NCBI GenBank assembly: GCA_050012175.1
Contig: JBEKHR010000011.1
Span: 82,237 to 146,236 of the forward strand
DNA: 64,000 nt
Reading direction: 5' to 3'
DNA from: CAVROP01 sp050012175
GTDB taxonomy: Bacteria > Acidobacteriota > Terriglobia > UBA7540
Positions 30,949-39,389 of this stretch are shown here, one piece after another. The position numbers were made by a program, and so were the translations under genes. How positions within the stretch are numbered: position 1 is the stretch's first letter; each line of letters starts with the position of its first letter. The notes under the pieces were generated by a model. That model was given only the letters and a program-made list of their open reading frames with translations. It was not told the DNA's origin and did no database searches.

Positions 30949-33402
30949 ATGGGCGCACTTTTTCAGGATGTTCGCTACGGCGTACGCATGCTGGCGAAGA
31001 ACCCCGGCTTTACCGCCGTTGCGGTACTGACGCTGGCCCTGGGTATTGGCGCCAACTCTGCCATCTTCAGTGTGGTTTACGGCGTGCTGCTCCGCCCCTT
31101 GCCCTATCCCAAGCCCGACAAAATCATCGATCTGCGGGAAGTGAACGCCAAGGGCGGACGGATGAACCTCGCCGATCCTAACTTTGAAGACATCCGCTCG
31201 CAAAACCATTCGCTTCAGGGTGTGGCGGAGTACGGGGCCTGGCTCGAATCCGCGTCAGGCGGCTCCGAACCGACGCGTAGCATGCTGGCTTCAGTCTCCC
31301 ACGATTTCTTTCCGCTAATGGGAGTGGGACCTGTTCTGGGCCGGGGATTCCTGGCAGAAGACCAGCGTTTCGGCGCCGTTCCCGTCGCGCTGGTGAGCTA
31401 CGGCTATTGGAAACAATACCTGGGTGGGACGAACAATCTCTCGACGCTCAAATTGACCATTGAGAACCAGTCGGTTTCTGTGGTGGGTGTGCTTCCGCCC
31501 GGCTTCCGATTCCCGTTCGACAGTGACATCTGGGCGCCTCGTGAGCTTTTGGAACGGCTGCCCAGCCGCACGGCGCACAATTGGCACGTGGTGGCGCGGC
31601 TGCGTGAGGGCGTCCCGCTGGTCCAAGCGCGCGCCGAGCTTTCCGGAATCGCTCAGAGGCTCAAGCAACAGTACGGCCAAGACACGATGATGACGGATGT
31701 GGCCGTGTCCCCGCTGCGTGACGCCCTGACAAGCAACATCCGGCCGGCGCTGCTCGTGCTGCTTGGCGCGGTCGGCTTCCTGCTGCTGGTCGCCTGCGCC
31801 AACGTGGTGAATCTGCTGCTCGCGCAGGCTGCCGCGCGCGAGAGGGAACTGGCGGTTCGTTCGGCGCTGGGCGCCGGGCGGAACCGGCTGGTGCGCCAGT
31901 TCCTCACGGAAGCGCTTCTGCTCACCGTCACCGGCGGTGCGCTCGGCGTCCTCGCGGCGCTCTGGGGCGTAGACGCGTTGGTGGCGATGGCCCCGAGCAA
32001 CCTGCCGCGCCTCCAGGATGTCGCGATAAACCTGCCGGTTCTTTCCTTCACGTTCGTTCTTTCGGTGGCAGTTGCGTCCGGACTGGGCATCTTCACGGCG
32101 CTGCGTGCAACCTCCCGAGACCTCCAGGGGGCGCTGGTCGAGCGCGGCCAGGGACACACGGGCACGCTGCGCGGCCACCACCTCAGCCGGGCGATTGTTG
32201 CCGCACAGATCGCCATCACGCTGGTCCTGCTGGTCGGCGCCGGGCTGCTGGGCCGGAGCCTGCTGCGCGTGCTCGCGATTGATCCCGGCTTCCGCACGGA
32301 ACATGTCTTGACCATAGATCTCGCACTACTATTTCCCGAAAAGGACACAGAAAAAGTCCGCCGGGTGGCATTCCTGAACGAACTATTCTCGCGTTTGCGC
32401 GCTGTTGCGGGCGTCCGGGAAGTCGGCGGCACCAGCGGTTTGCCATTGACGACGGGCTTGGCAGACGGCACGTATCTCTTGATGAACCCACAAGAGGAAC
32501 TGCCGACCAGGATGGAGGACCTCGAGCGACTGTTCCACGATTCGACGCGCACCGGCGATGCCGACTATAGTGTAGCCAGCGACGGCTACTTCCGTACCCT
32601 CGGCATTCCCTTGCTGCGCGGGCGGCTCTTCGACGATCGCGACACTATGGACGCGCCGCACGTTGCGCTCATTAGCCAGTCGCTGGCGCGCGAAAAGTGG
32701 CCCAACATGGATCCGCTGGGCCGGACGATCGAGTTTGGCAACATGGATAGGGACCTGCGCTTGCTCACCGTCGTGGGGGTTGTGGGCGATATCCGCGAAG
32801 ACAGCTTGGAAGCAAGACCGCGCCCGACCATCTACGTAAATTACCGGCAACGGCCCCAGGCCACTGGGCGCTTCACCCTGGTGCTGCGCACGACTGCACA
32901 ACCCGCTGTCGTCATCCCGGCTGCGCGGGAGATTGTGCGCGACCTTGATCCCAATGTTCCGCCCAGCTTCAATACATTCACTGAGGTCTTCTCCGCCTCG
33001 CTCCAGACGCGCCGCTTCAACCTGACGCTGGTGGGGGTCTTCGCCGCGACCGCTCTGCTGCTCGCCGTGGCGGGCATCTATGGGGTGATGGCTTATTCGG
33101 TGGCGAGGCGCACACACGAGATGGGGGTTCGGATCGCGCTCGGGGCTAGCGCGCCAGATGTCTTGCGCCTTGTACTCAGCCAGGGAATGCTGACCACTGT
33201 AGTTGGCGTGGCGGTGGGAATTGCCGGCTCGTTCGTCCTGACCCGCGCCATGCAGTCGCTCCTGTTTGGGGTGAGCGCGACTGATCCGGTTACGCTTGCC
33301 GGGGTCGCGTTGCTGCTTAGTTTTGCGGCGCTTTTGGCCAGTTACATTCCCGCGCGCCGGGCCACCAAGGTCGATCCCATGGTTGCGCTGCGCTATGAAT
33401 GA
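30949..33402 (+). CDS. ADOP-family MacB-like permease 4
   Basis: 817 residues. ADOP motif QDVRYGVRMLAKNPGFTAVA, first helix, periplasmic domain with the ADOP-typical NFEDIRSQNHSLQGVAEYG and GVGPVLGRGF, FtsX block (LLVLLGAVGFLLLVACANVV), second periplasmic domain, and the end ARRATKVDPMVALRYE. ATG at 30949 preceded by GAGGTGAAAG. It lies immediately after ATPase 1, the most natural partner by position. No disruption seen. Confidence 0.93.
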   Translation: MGALFQDVRYGVRMLAKNPGFTAVAVLTLALGIGANSAIFSVVYGVLLRPLPYPKPDKIIDLREVNAKGGRMNLADPNFEDIRSQNHSLQGVAEYGAWLESASGGSEPTRSMLASVSHDFFPLMGVGPVLGRGFLAEDQRFGAVPVALVSYGYWKQYLGGTNNLSTLKLTIENQSVSVVGVLPPGFRFPFDSDIWAPRELLERLPSRTAHNWHVVARLREGVPLVQARAELSGIAQRLKQQYGQDTMMTDVAVSPLRDALTSNIRPALLVLLGAVGFLLLVACANVVNLLLAQAAARERELAVRSALGAGRNRLVRQFLTEALLLTVTGGALGVLAALWGVDALVAMAPSNLPRLQDVAINLPVLSFTFVLSVAVASGLGIFTALRATSRDLQGALVERGQGHTGTLRGHHLSRAIVAAQIAITLVLLVGAGLLGRSLLRVLAIDPGFRTEHVLTIDLALLFPEKDTEKVRRVAFLNELFSRLRAVAGVREVGGTSGLPLTTGLADGTYLLMNPQEELPTRMEDLERLFHDSTRTGDADYSVASDGYFRTLGIPLLRGRLFDDRDTMDAPHVALISQSLAREKWPNMDPLGRTIEFGNMDRDLRLLTVVGVVGDIREDSLEARPRPTIYVNYRQRPQATGRFTLVLRTTAQPAVVIPAAREIVRDLDPNVPPSFNTFTEVFSASLQTRRFNLTLVGVFAATALLLAVAGIYGVMAYSVARRTHEMGVRIALGASAPDVLRLVLSQGMLTTVVGVAVGIAGSFVLTRAMQSLLFGVSATDPVTLAGVALLLSFAALLASYIPARRATKVDPMVALRYE

Positions 33403-33490
33403 AGCTGTCAGCTATCAGCCCTCAGCAGTCAGCTTTGGGAGAAGGCATCGGCTGCTTGCTGATAGCTGAAAGCTGATGGCTGATAGCTTG
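33401..33490. repeat. TCAGC heptad element between permeases 4 and 5
   Basis: Left arm GAAGCTGTCAGCTATCAGCC, CTCAGCAGTCAGC; core TTTGGGAGAAGGCATCGGCT; right arm GCTGATAGCTGAAAGCTGAT, GGCTGATAGCTTG. The first G and A belong to the preceding TGA stop. The core matches the element at 36976-37065. Confidence 0.85.
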
Positions 33491-33528
33491 CCCTTTAGAT
33501 GAGGTATTGACTCGATGCGAGGGAGACG

Positions 33529-36075
33529 ATGAATACCCTGCTCCAAGACTTGCGCTACGGCCTGCGCATGCTGGCCAAGAACCCCGGCTTCACAGCCGTG
33601 GCGGTGCTGACCCTGGCGCTAGGCATCGGCGCCAACACCGCCATCTTCACGGTCATCAACTCGGTCTTGCTCAGCACTCTGCCCGTTAAGGACCCACGGC
33701 AACTTGTAGTTCTTACCGACCCGGACTCCCATGGAATGAGTGTGGGAAGCGAGGATGGAGATCGCGACCTCCTCACCTATCCTGAATTTCAGGAACTTCG
33801 CGAGCGCAACCAGGTCTTCTCCGGAATCCTCGCCGCGGATAGCAGCGTCCCCAGGCTCGTGGTGGTCGTCGAGGGGTCAGAGCAGAGCGGTGAAGGCGCG
33901 CCGGCGTATGTCGGGATGGTCAGTGGGTCTTATTTTTCCGTTCTCGGCGTGAATGCCATCCTCGGCCGAACATTCACCACGGAGGTGGACAAGATTCGGG
34001 ATGCGAATCCCGTGGCGGTAATAAGCTACAACTTTTGGCGAAGTCGCTTCGGAGGTGAGCCCTCCGTCCTTGGCCGCAAAATCCGCATTCGCCAGGCTTC
34101 CTACGAGATCATCGGCGTCGCGCCGCCGCGCTTTTTCGGCGAAACGGTCGGCTATGCGCCCGACATCTGGGTCCCGTTGACCATGCAGGCGGAAATCTTT
34201 CCGGGCCGGGACTGGCTTTCACCGGAGAAGAACCCCATTGAAAAGACGATGTGGCTCCAGGTGATGGCACGGCTGAAACCCGGCGTCAACGTGGCGCAGG
34301 CCAAGGCCAGCATCAACGTGACGTTTCAGCAGATGCTTCAGTCGCAGATCGGCTCCGAGATGTCGGCAGACGAGCGGCGCGTTTTTCTGAACCAGCACAT
34401 CGCTGTGGTTGAAGGCAGCCACGGCGCCTCCACGCTGCGCGAAGAGTTCGGCAAGCCGCTGCTCATCCTCATGGGCGTGGTCGGGCTGGTGCTGCTCATC
34501 GCGTGCGCTAACGTCGCGAATCTTCTCCTCGCTCGCGCCGCTTCACGGCAAAAGGAAATCGCTGTCCGCGTCGCTCTGGGCGCAGGACGCGCTCGGTTGT
34601 TCCGCCAGCTCCTCACCGAAAGCGTCCTGCTCGCTGCCATGGGCGGCGCGCTGGGTCTGCTGCTTGCAAACTGGGCTGACGCCGTGCTTCTGCGGCTGGT
34701 CTCGCGCGGCGCGGCGCCGATCCCTCTGGACATCCACCCCGACGCGAAAATCCTCGCTTTCACGCTCGTCCTTTCGCTCCTCACCGGTATTCTTTTCGGC
34801 TTGGCGCCCGCTTTTCGTGTCGCGCGACTGGACCTGAACTCCATTCTGAAAGGAACATCGCGGGGCGTTGTCGGGAGCGTGGCGCAGGGCGGCCGGGTGT
34901 CCGCGGGCAAGATTCTCGTCGTGGTGCAGGTCGCATTGTCACTTCTGCTGCTGACTGTCGCTGGGTTGTTCGTACACAGCTTCCGGAAGCTGGCGGAGGT
35001 GAAGCTCGGGTATGATCGCGATCATCTTCTGCTCTTCCATGTGGACCCGGTGACGGCTGGCTACAAAGGGCCGGCTACCACGCAGCTTTACAGGGACATG
35101 CTCGAACGCATCCGCGCCATTCCGGGCGTTCGCGGCGTGACGCTCTCGCATAACGGCCTGTTTAGCCATTCTGAGTCGACCGACCAGATATCGATCGAAG
35201 CGTACACGCCGAAGTCCGGCCAGGAGATGAACGCTCGGTTTGATCACGTCGGTCCGAATTATTTTTCAACCATCGGCATTCCGGTGCTATTAGGCCGCGA
35301 ACTCGGGCCGCAGGACGAGGGAAATGGGCAGCGTGTCGGCGTGATCAACCAGACGATGGCGCGCTACTACTTCGGCGACGCAAACCCCCTCGGCAGGCGC
35401 ATCTGGGACATGTTTCCGACCACCCACACCGATTTCGTTGTCGTAGGCGTGGTGGGCGACGCCAAGTACAACAGCGTCCGGGAGAACACTCCGCGGCGCT
35501 TTTATGTACCGTTTTTCAACCCCATTGGCGACCCATCTGTCGCGAATATTGAAGTGCGCGCCGTGGGAAACCCGTCGGCGGTGGGCTCCGCAGTTCGCGA
35601 AGCCGTGAAGCAAACGGCGGCGAGCCTGCCGCCCATCGAGATTCACACCATGACCGAACTCGTGGGTGAATCGCTCACGCGCGACCGCATGATCACCACA
35701 CTTTCGGCCTTCTTCGGCCCGCTGGCAGTCCTGCTCGCCTGCGTTGGAATCTACGGGATTATGGCCTACGCCGTCGCCGGCCGCACAAATGAAATCGGGA
35801 TTCGCATGGCAATGGGTGCGCAACGCGGTAATATCCTCTGGTCGGTTCTCCGCGAGTCGCTGCTCCTGGTCCTGATCGGCGCGGCCATCGGACTACCTGC
35901 GGTGATCGGGGCCGCGAAATTGATTACCAGCCTGCTTTTTGGGTTGACGCCAGCGGATCCTGTGGCGCTGACTCTGGCGATTGCGCTGATGTTTGCCGTC
36001 TCCGCCCTGGCCAGTTACATCCCGGCCCGGCGGGCCGCGAAGGTCGATCCCATGGTGGCGCTGCGCTACGAATGA
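33529..36075 (+). CDS. ADOP-family MacB-like permease 5
   Basis: 848 residues, the longest of the five. ADOP motif LLQDLRYGLRMLAKNPGFTA, a first periplasmic domain with a long DPDSHGMSVGSEDGDRDLLT insertion, FtsX block (ILMGVVGLVLLIACANVANL), second periplasmic domain ending with THTDFVVVGVVGDAKYNSVR, last helices and the end ARRAAKVDPMVALRYE. ATG at 33529 with GGGAG upstream. Followed by a TCAGT-type heptad element and the small nucleotidyltransferase pair before the second ATPase. Confidence 0.93.
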   Translation: MNTLLQDLRYGLRMLAKNPGFTAVAVLTLALGIGANTAIFTVINSVLLSTLPVKDPRQLVVLTDPDSHGMSVGSEDGDRDLLTYPEFQELRERNQVFSGILAADSSVPRLVVVVEGSEQSGEGAPAYVGMVSGSYFSVLGVNAILGRTFTTEVDKIRDANPVAVISYNFWRSRFGGEPSVLGRKIRIRQASYEIIGVAPPRFFGETVGYAPDIWVPLTMQAEIFPGRDWLSPEKNPIEKTMWLQVMARLKPGVNVAQAKASINVTFQQMLQSQIGSEMSADERRVFLNQHIAVVEGSHGASTLREEFGKPLLILMGVVGLVLLIACANVANLLLARAASRQKEIAVRVALGAGRARLFRQLLTESVLLAAMGGALGLLLANWADAVLLRLVSRGAAPIPLDIHPDAKILAFTLVLSLLTGILFGLAPAFRVARLDLNSILKGTSRGVVGSVAQGGRVSAGKILVVVQVALSLLLLTVAGLFVHSFRKLAEVKLGYDRDHLLLFHVDPVTAGYKGPATTQLYRDMLERIRAIPGVRGVTLSHNGLFSHSESTDQISIEAYTPKSGQEMNARFDHVGPNYFSTIGIPVLLGRELGPQDEGNGQRVGVINQTMARYYFGDANPLGRRIWDMFPTTHTDFVVVGVVGDAKYNSVRENTPRRFYVPFFNPIGDPSVANIEVRAVGNPSAVGSAVREAVKQTAASLPPIEIHTMTELVGESLTRDRMITTLSAFFGPLAVLLACVGIYGIMAYAVAGRTNEIGIRMAMGAQRGNILWSVLRESLLLVLIGAAIGLPAVIGAAKLITSLLFGLTPADPVALTLAIALMFAVSALASYIPARRAAKVDPMVALRYE

Positions 36076-36216
36076 AGTTTTCAGTGATCAGTCTTCAGTT
36101 CGCAGTCAAAGCTGGGCCAGCCATTTATATGATGGCCGCGTGGGATCGGTTCGGATTGACGGAGGCTCGAGCTGGGGACTGAAAACTGACAACTGATTAC
36201 TGAAGACTGATGACTC
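36076..36216. repeat. TCAGT heptad element
   Basis: Left arm TCAGTGA, TCAGTCT, TCAGTTC, GCAGTCA; 65-bp core; right arm GAAAACT, GACAACT, GATTACT, GAAGACT, GATGACT. Arms are complementary with 7-bp period. Begins at the stop of permease 5. Confidence 0.85.
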
Positions 36217-36339
36217 GTATGCGCTGGGCCTACAGGTTGCCGCAACGGGAGGGGTAACGGCGAGAATCCGACGCCCCCTAAGCGCTTGGACCACGGTTCT
36301 GCCATAGGATTCGAGGGCACCCGCGCGTACAATAGAGGC

Positions 36340-36534
36340 ATGGACCCCGTCGTTGCCAAGTTTCGGACTTTTCGCGAGGCCGAAGAGGCCACGCGCGACT
36401 ACTACCACCGGCTCTCGTCGGCCGAGCGGCTGGAGATTCTGTTTCAGCTTCGGGCTCTAGCGCACAAGGAGGGTGATGCTGCTTCCGGAAGACTGGCGCG
36501 CGTTTATCGAATCGCTCAACTCAAACGGGGTTGA
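36340..36534 (+). CDS. Small helical protein paired with a nucleotidyltransferase
   Basis: 64 residues from ATG at 36340: VVAKFRTFREAEEATRDYYH, then RLSSAERLEILFQLRALAHK and a basic tail ending RIAQLKRG. Likely all-helical. Its last 62 bases overlap the start of the next gene in another frame, so the two are translationally coupled. The pairing (short helical partner plus minimal nucleotidyltransferase) resembles toxin-antitoxin modules. The start at 36340 is used because the upstream extension has no ribosome site or conserved look. Function unknown. Confidence 0.65.
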   Translation: MDPVVAKFRTFREAEEATRDYYHRLSSAERLEILFQLRALAHKEGDAASGRLARVYRIAQLKRG

Positions 36535-36934
36535 GTATGTGGTCGTGGGTGCGGTGGCGCTGGCCCACCATGGATTCCCGCGCTACACAGGCGACCTGGA
36601 CATCCTGATCCGCAACTCCCCCCAGAATGCCACGCGGCTGGAGTCGGCGCTGGCAGCGTTTGGATTTACGGCTCTTGGTTTGAAAGCGGCAGATTTCGCC
36701 GAATCTTATCGCGTGGTCCAATTGGGTGTGGCCCCGAATCGCATCGACCTCCTTACCTCGATCACAGGTGTACCGTTCGAGGAGGCCTGGGCGGATCGAG
36801 TTCAAGTCGCCGTGGAAGGGCTCCCGGTGAACTTCATTGGTCGGCAGGCGCTGATCCGAAACAAGAGGCTGACCGGGCGGGCACAAGACAAAGCTGACCT
36901 CGAGGCGTTGGGAGCGAGCGAGGACATCGGGTGA
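36476..36934 (+). CDS. Minimal nucleotidyltransferase (DUF6036-like)
   Basis: 152 residues from ATG at 36476 (AAGGAGG just upstream; a GTG at 36473 is too close to that site). The N-terminal half carries the polymerase-beta pattern VVVGAVALAHHGFPRYTGDL followed by D-I-L-I, giving the DxD-like metal site. The second half has NRIDLLTSITGVPFEEAWAD, then INFIGRQALI-like sequence and RAQDKADLEAL. This matches small nucleotidyltransferases found in AbiE-like or MNT-type toxin-antitoxin systems. Overlaps the upstream 64-residue gene by 59 bases. Activity as toxin, antitoxin or tRNA modifier cannot be decided. Confidence 0.75.
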   Translation: MLLPEDWRAFIESLNSNGVEYVVVGAVALAHHGFPRYTGDLDILIRNSPQNATRLESALAAFGFTALGLKAADFAESYRVVQLGVAPNRIDLLTSITGVPFEEAWADRVQVAVEGLPVNFIGRQALIRNKRLTGRAQDKADLEALGASEDIG

Positions 36935-36975
36935 TGGGGTGAGTTGGGAGCGCAGGTATCTTGCCTGCCGAAAAT

Positions 36976-37065
36976 GAAGCTGTCAGCGATCAGCCGAGAG
37001 CAGTCAGCTATGGGAGAACGCGTCGGCTGCTTGCTGATAGCTGAAAGCTGACGGCTGACAGCTTG
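36976..37065. repeat. TCAGC heptad element before ATPase 2
   Basis: Left arm GAAGCTGTCAGCGATCAGCC, GAGAGCAGTCAGC; core TATGGGAGAACGCGTCGGCT; right arm GCTGATAGCTGAAAGCTGAC, GGCTGACAGCTTG. Core shared with the element at 33401-33490. Confidence 0.85.
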
Positions 37066-37126
37066 TCTTTTCAATGAATCAATGAGCCGATGGAAAAATG
37101 ACTCAATTGGATATGAGGGCCACGCC

Positions 37127-37786
37127 ATGATAACTTTGAGAAACATCGAGAAGTCCTATCCTGTGGGGCCTGGAAGATATTACGTCTTGCGACGTATCAC
37201 GGCGGATATTGCCGAAGGGGAATTCGTCACCATCATGGGGCCGTCCGGAGCGGGGAAAACCACGCTCCTTAGCATTCTTGGAATGCTTGATGGCGCCTGG
37301 GAAGGTGAGTACTACCTGATGGAGCGCCCCGTTCATAAAATGAACTTGAAACAGCGGGCAGAAATCGGGAAGCAGACCGTCGGCTTCGTTTTCCAGCAGT
37401 ACCATCTCCTGGACGGCCTAACGGTCGCCGAGAACCTCGACATTCCTTTGTCCTACAGGAATATCAAGGCGTCGGAGCGCCAGGCCCTCGTAGCCGACGC
37501 GCTGGACCGATTTCACATTGTGGGGAAGAAGGACCTCTTCCCGAGCCAGCTTTCAGGCGGCCAGCAGCAATTGGTGGCCGTGGCGCGGGCGGTGATTGCG
37601 AGCCCGAAATTGATCCTGGCCGACGAGCCGACGGGCAACTTGCATTCGGACCAGGGCCGGGAAATCATGGAGCTTTTCAAGAAGCTCAACAATGAAGGAA
37701 CAACCATCATCCAGGTGACGCACTCGGAAACTAATGCCGCTTACGGCCACCGGATCATCCGGCTGGTGGACGGGTGGATCACGTGA
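37127..37786 (+). CDS. LolD/MacB-type ABC ATPase 2
   Basis: 219 residues from ATG at 37127 (GAGGG upstream; the frame is open further back but the extra residues are not family-like). Walker A GPSGAGKTT at 38-46, Q-loop Q90 in FVFQQYHLLDGLTV, signature LSGGQQQLVAVARAV from 142, Walker B LILADEPTGNLHS from 163 and H199 in VTHSE. Two departures from the norm: the signature ends QQL instead of QQR, and the D-loop aspartate (usually NLD) is histidine. It is more divergent than ATPase 1 and may serve a different permease. Confidence 0.9.
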   Translation: MITLRNIEKSYPVGPGRYYVLRRITADIAEGEFVTIMGPSGAGKTTLLSILGMLDGAWEGEYYLMERPVHKMNLKQRAEIGKQTVGFVFQQYHLLDGLTVAENLDIPLSYRNIKASERQALVADALDRFHIVGKKDLFPSQLSGGQQQLVAVARAVIASPKLILADEPTGNLHSDQGREIMELFKKLNNEGTTIIQVTHSETNAAYGHRIIRLVDGWIT

Positions 37787-38021
37787 AGCAGTGACAAGTG
37801 ACGAGTGATGAGTGATGAGCCAGAAACGTGATCCCTATTACGATGAATGACTGGCAGACAGCAGTAACGCGCCGCGTCCATGGTCCTTCTAACTCTCGAC
37901 TCCTGGCTTCTGCTCGTCACTTGTCGCTCGTCACTCGTCACTTGTCACTGTTCTTCTGACACCTGGCACCCGACACCTAAGCAGAGCCGAGCTAAGATAA
38001 TAGCCAGCCCCGAGCATCACG
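37787..38021. repeat. GACGAGT heptad element
   Basis: Left arm GACAAGT, GACGAGT, GATGAGT, GATGAGC (37792-37819); core of about 95 bp; right arm CTCGTCACTTGTCGCTCGTC, ACTCGTCACTTGTCACT (37913-37949); then a short GACACCT/GGCACCC run to 37979. It fills the gap between ATPase 2 and the response-regulator gene. Confidence 0.8.
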
Positions 38022-39389
38022 ATGATATCCGACGGAACAACCCCGAAAGTCCTGATAGCCGATGACCTGCCCGACGTGTTGGAGGCGCTTCGCCTCCTCC
38101 TCAAAGGCGAAGGCTTCGCAACCGAGTCTGCGACTTCCCCGGCTGGAATCCTGGCCGCGCTCGATGCCCAGGATTTCGACCTGGTCCTCATGGACCTGAA
38201 CTTTGCCCGCGATACCACTTCCGGCCAGGAAGGTCTGGACCTGCTCAGGCGGCTCCAGACGATGGACAGCACTTTACCTGTGGTGGTGATGACCGCCTGG
38301 GGCAGCGTGAATTTGGCGGTGGAGGCCATGCGGCGGGGCGCACGGGACTTTGTCCAGAAACCCTGGGATAACGCCCGCCTACTTGCCATTCTCCGTACCC
38401 AGATCGACCTCAGCCGGGCGCTCCGGCAGGGCCTTCGCCTGGAGGCGGAGAACCGGTTGCTCCGCGCCGAGGGACGTCCCACGCTGATCGCGGAGTCGCC
38501 CGCCATGCGCCCTGTGCTCGAGCTAATCTCCCGCGTGGGCCCTTCGGATGCCAACGTTCTCATTACAGGTGAGCACGGCACAGGCAAGGAGGTTGTTGCC
38601 CAGACGCTCCATGCCCTGTCCGGCCGGGCAGCGAAACCTATGGTGACCGTGAACGCCGGGGGGCTTTCCGAAGGAGTGTTTGAGAGTGAACTATTCGGCC
38701 ACGTCAAAGGGGCTTTCACAGATGCCAAGATGGACCGCGTCGGACGTTTCGAGCTCGCCGATGGCGGAACTTTGTTCCTGGATGAAATTGCCAATGTCCC
38801 ACTCAACTTGCAAGCCAAGCTCTTGCGCGTGCTCGAAACCGGACAGATGGAGCGAGTAGGTTCCTCCAAGACGCGGCGCGTGGATGCGCGCGTGCTCTCG
38901 GCGACCAATGCGGACGTCATCCAGGAAGTGCAGGCCGGCCGCTTCCGCGAAGACCTTCTGTTCCGCCTGAACACTATTGAAATTCACATTCCTCCCCTGC
39001 GCGAACGACGCGAGGACATCCCGCTGCTGGCCAACTACTTCCTGCGGCGTTTTGCCGAGCGTTACCGGAAATCCCTGACCGCCTTTGAACCCGCGGCGAT
39101 CCAATTCCTTCTGGATTATGCTTGGCCCGGGAACGTGCGGGAGCTCGAGCATGCGGTGGAGCGGGCGGTACTGATGGCGCAAGGCGATGTTGTGCGGCCC
39201 AGCGACTTTGGTTTGCGGACGGAGCGTGAAGGCGCCTCGCGGCTGGAAGCGATGAGCCTGGAGGAAGTGGAGTGCCTTCTCATCAAGAAAGCAGTGGCGC
39301 GTTATGGGGGGAACGTGAGCCAGGCTGCGTCGGCGCTTGGCTTGAGCCGTAGCGGCCTTTATCGCCGCTTGAGGAAATACGGGTTGTGA
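38022..39389 (+). CDS. Sigma-54-dependent response regulator (NtrC family)
   Basis: 455 residues. Receiver domain 1-125 with phospho-acceptor D58 (LVLMDLNFA), T91 and K113. AAA+ domain about 150-385 with Walker A GEHGTGKE (183-190), the sigma-54 contact loop GAFTDA (230-235, a variant of GAFTGA also seen in other activators) and Walker B GGTLFLDE (248-255). A Fis-type helix-turn-helix ends the protein (GNVSQAASALGLSRSGLYRR). It should activate sigma-54 promoters, most likely that of the adjacent export locus. The start has only a weak ribosome site. The sensor kinase gene overlaps its stop. Confidence 0.95.
   Translation: MISDGTTPKVLIADDLPDVLEALRLLLKGEGFATESATSPAGILAALDAQDFDLVLMDLNFARDTTSGQEGLDLLRRLQTMDSTLPVVVMTAWGSVNLAVEAMRRGARDFVQKPWDNARLLAILRTQIDLSRALRQGLRLEAENRLLRAEGRPTLIAESPAMRPVLELISRVGPSDANVLITGEHGTGKEVVAQTLHALSGRAAKPMVTVNAGGLSEGVFESELFGHVKGAFTDAKMDRVGRFELADGGTLFLDEIANVPLNLQAKLLRVLETGQMERVGSSKTRRVDARVLSATNADVIQEVQAGRFREDLLFRLNTIEIHIPPLRERREDIPLLANYFLRRFAERYRKSLTAFEPAAIQFLLDYAWPGNVRELEHAVERAVLMAQGDVVRPSDFGLRTEREGASRLEAMSLEEVECLLIKKAVARYGGNVSQAASALGLSRSGLYRRLRKYGL

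Noticed and set aside
21762..37065. CRISPR array reading of the repeated TCAGC words
   Set aside because: Period is 7 bp, there are no unique spacers of 25-40 bp, and no cas genes are present.
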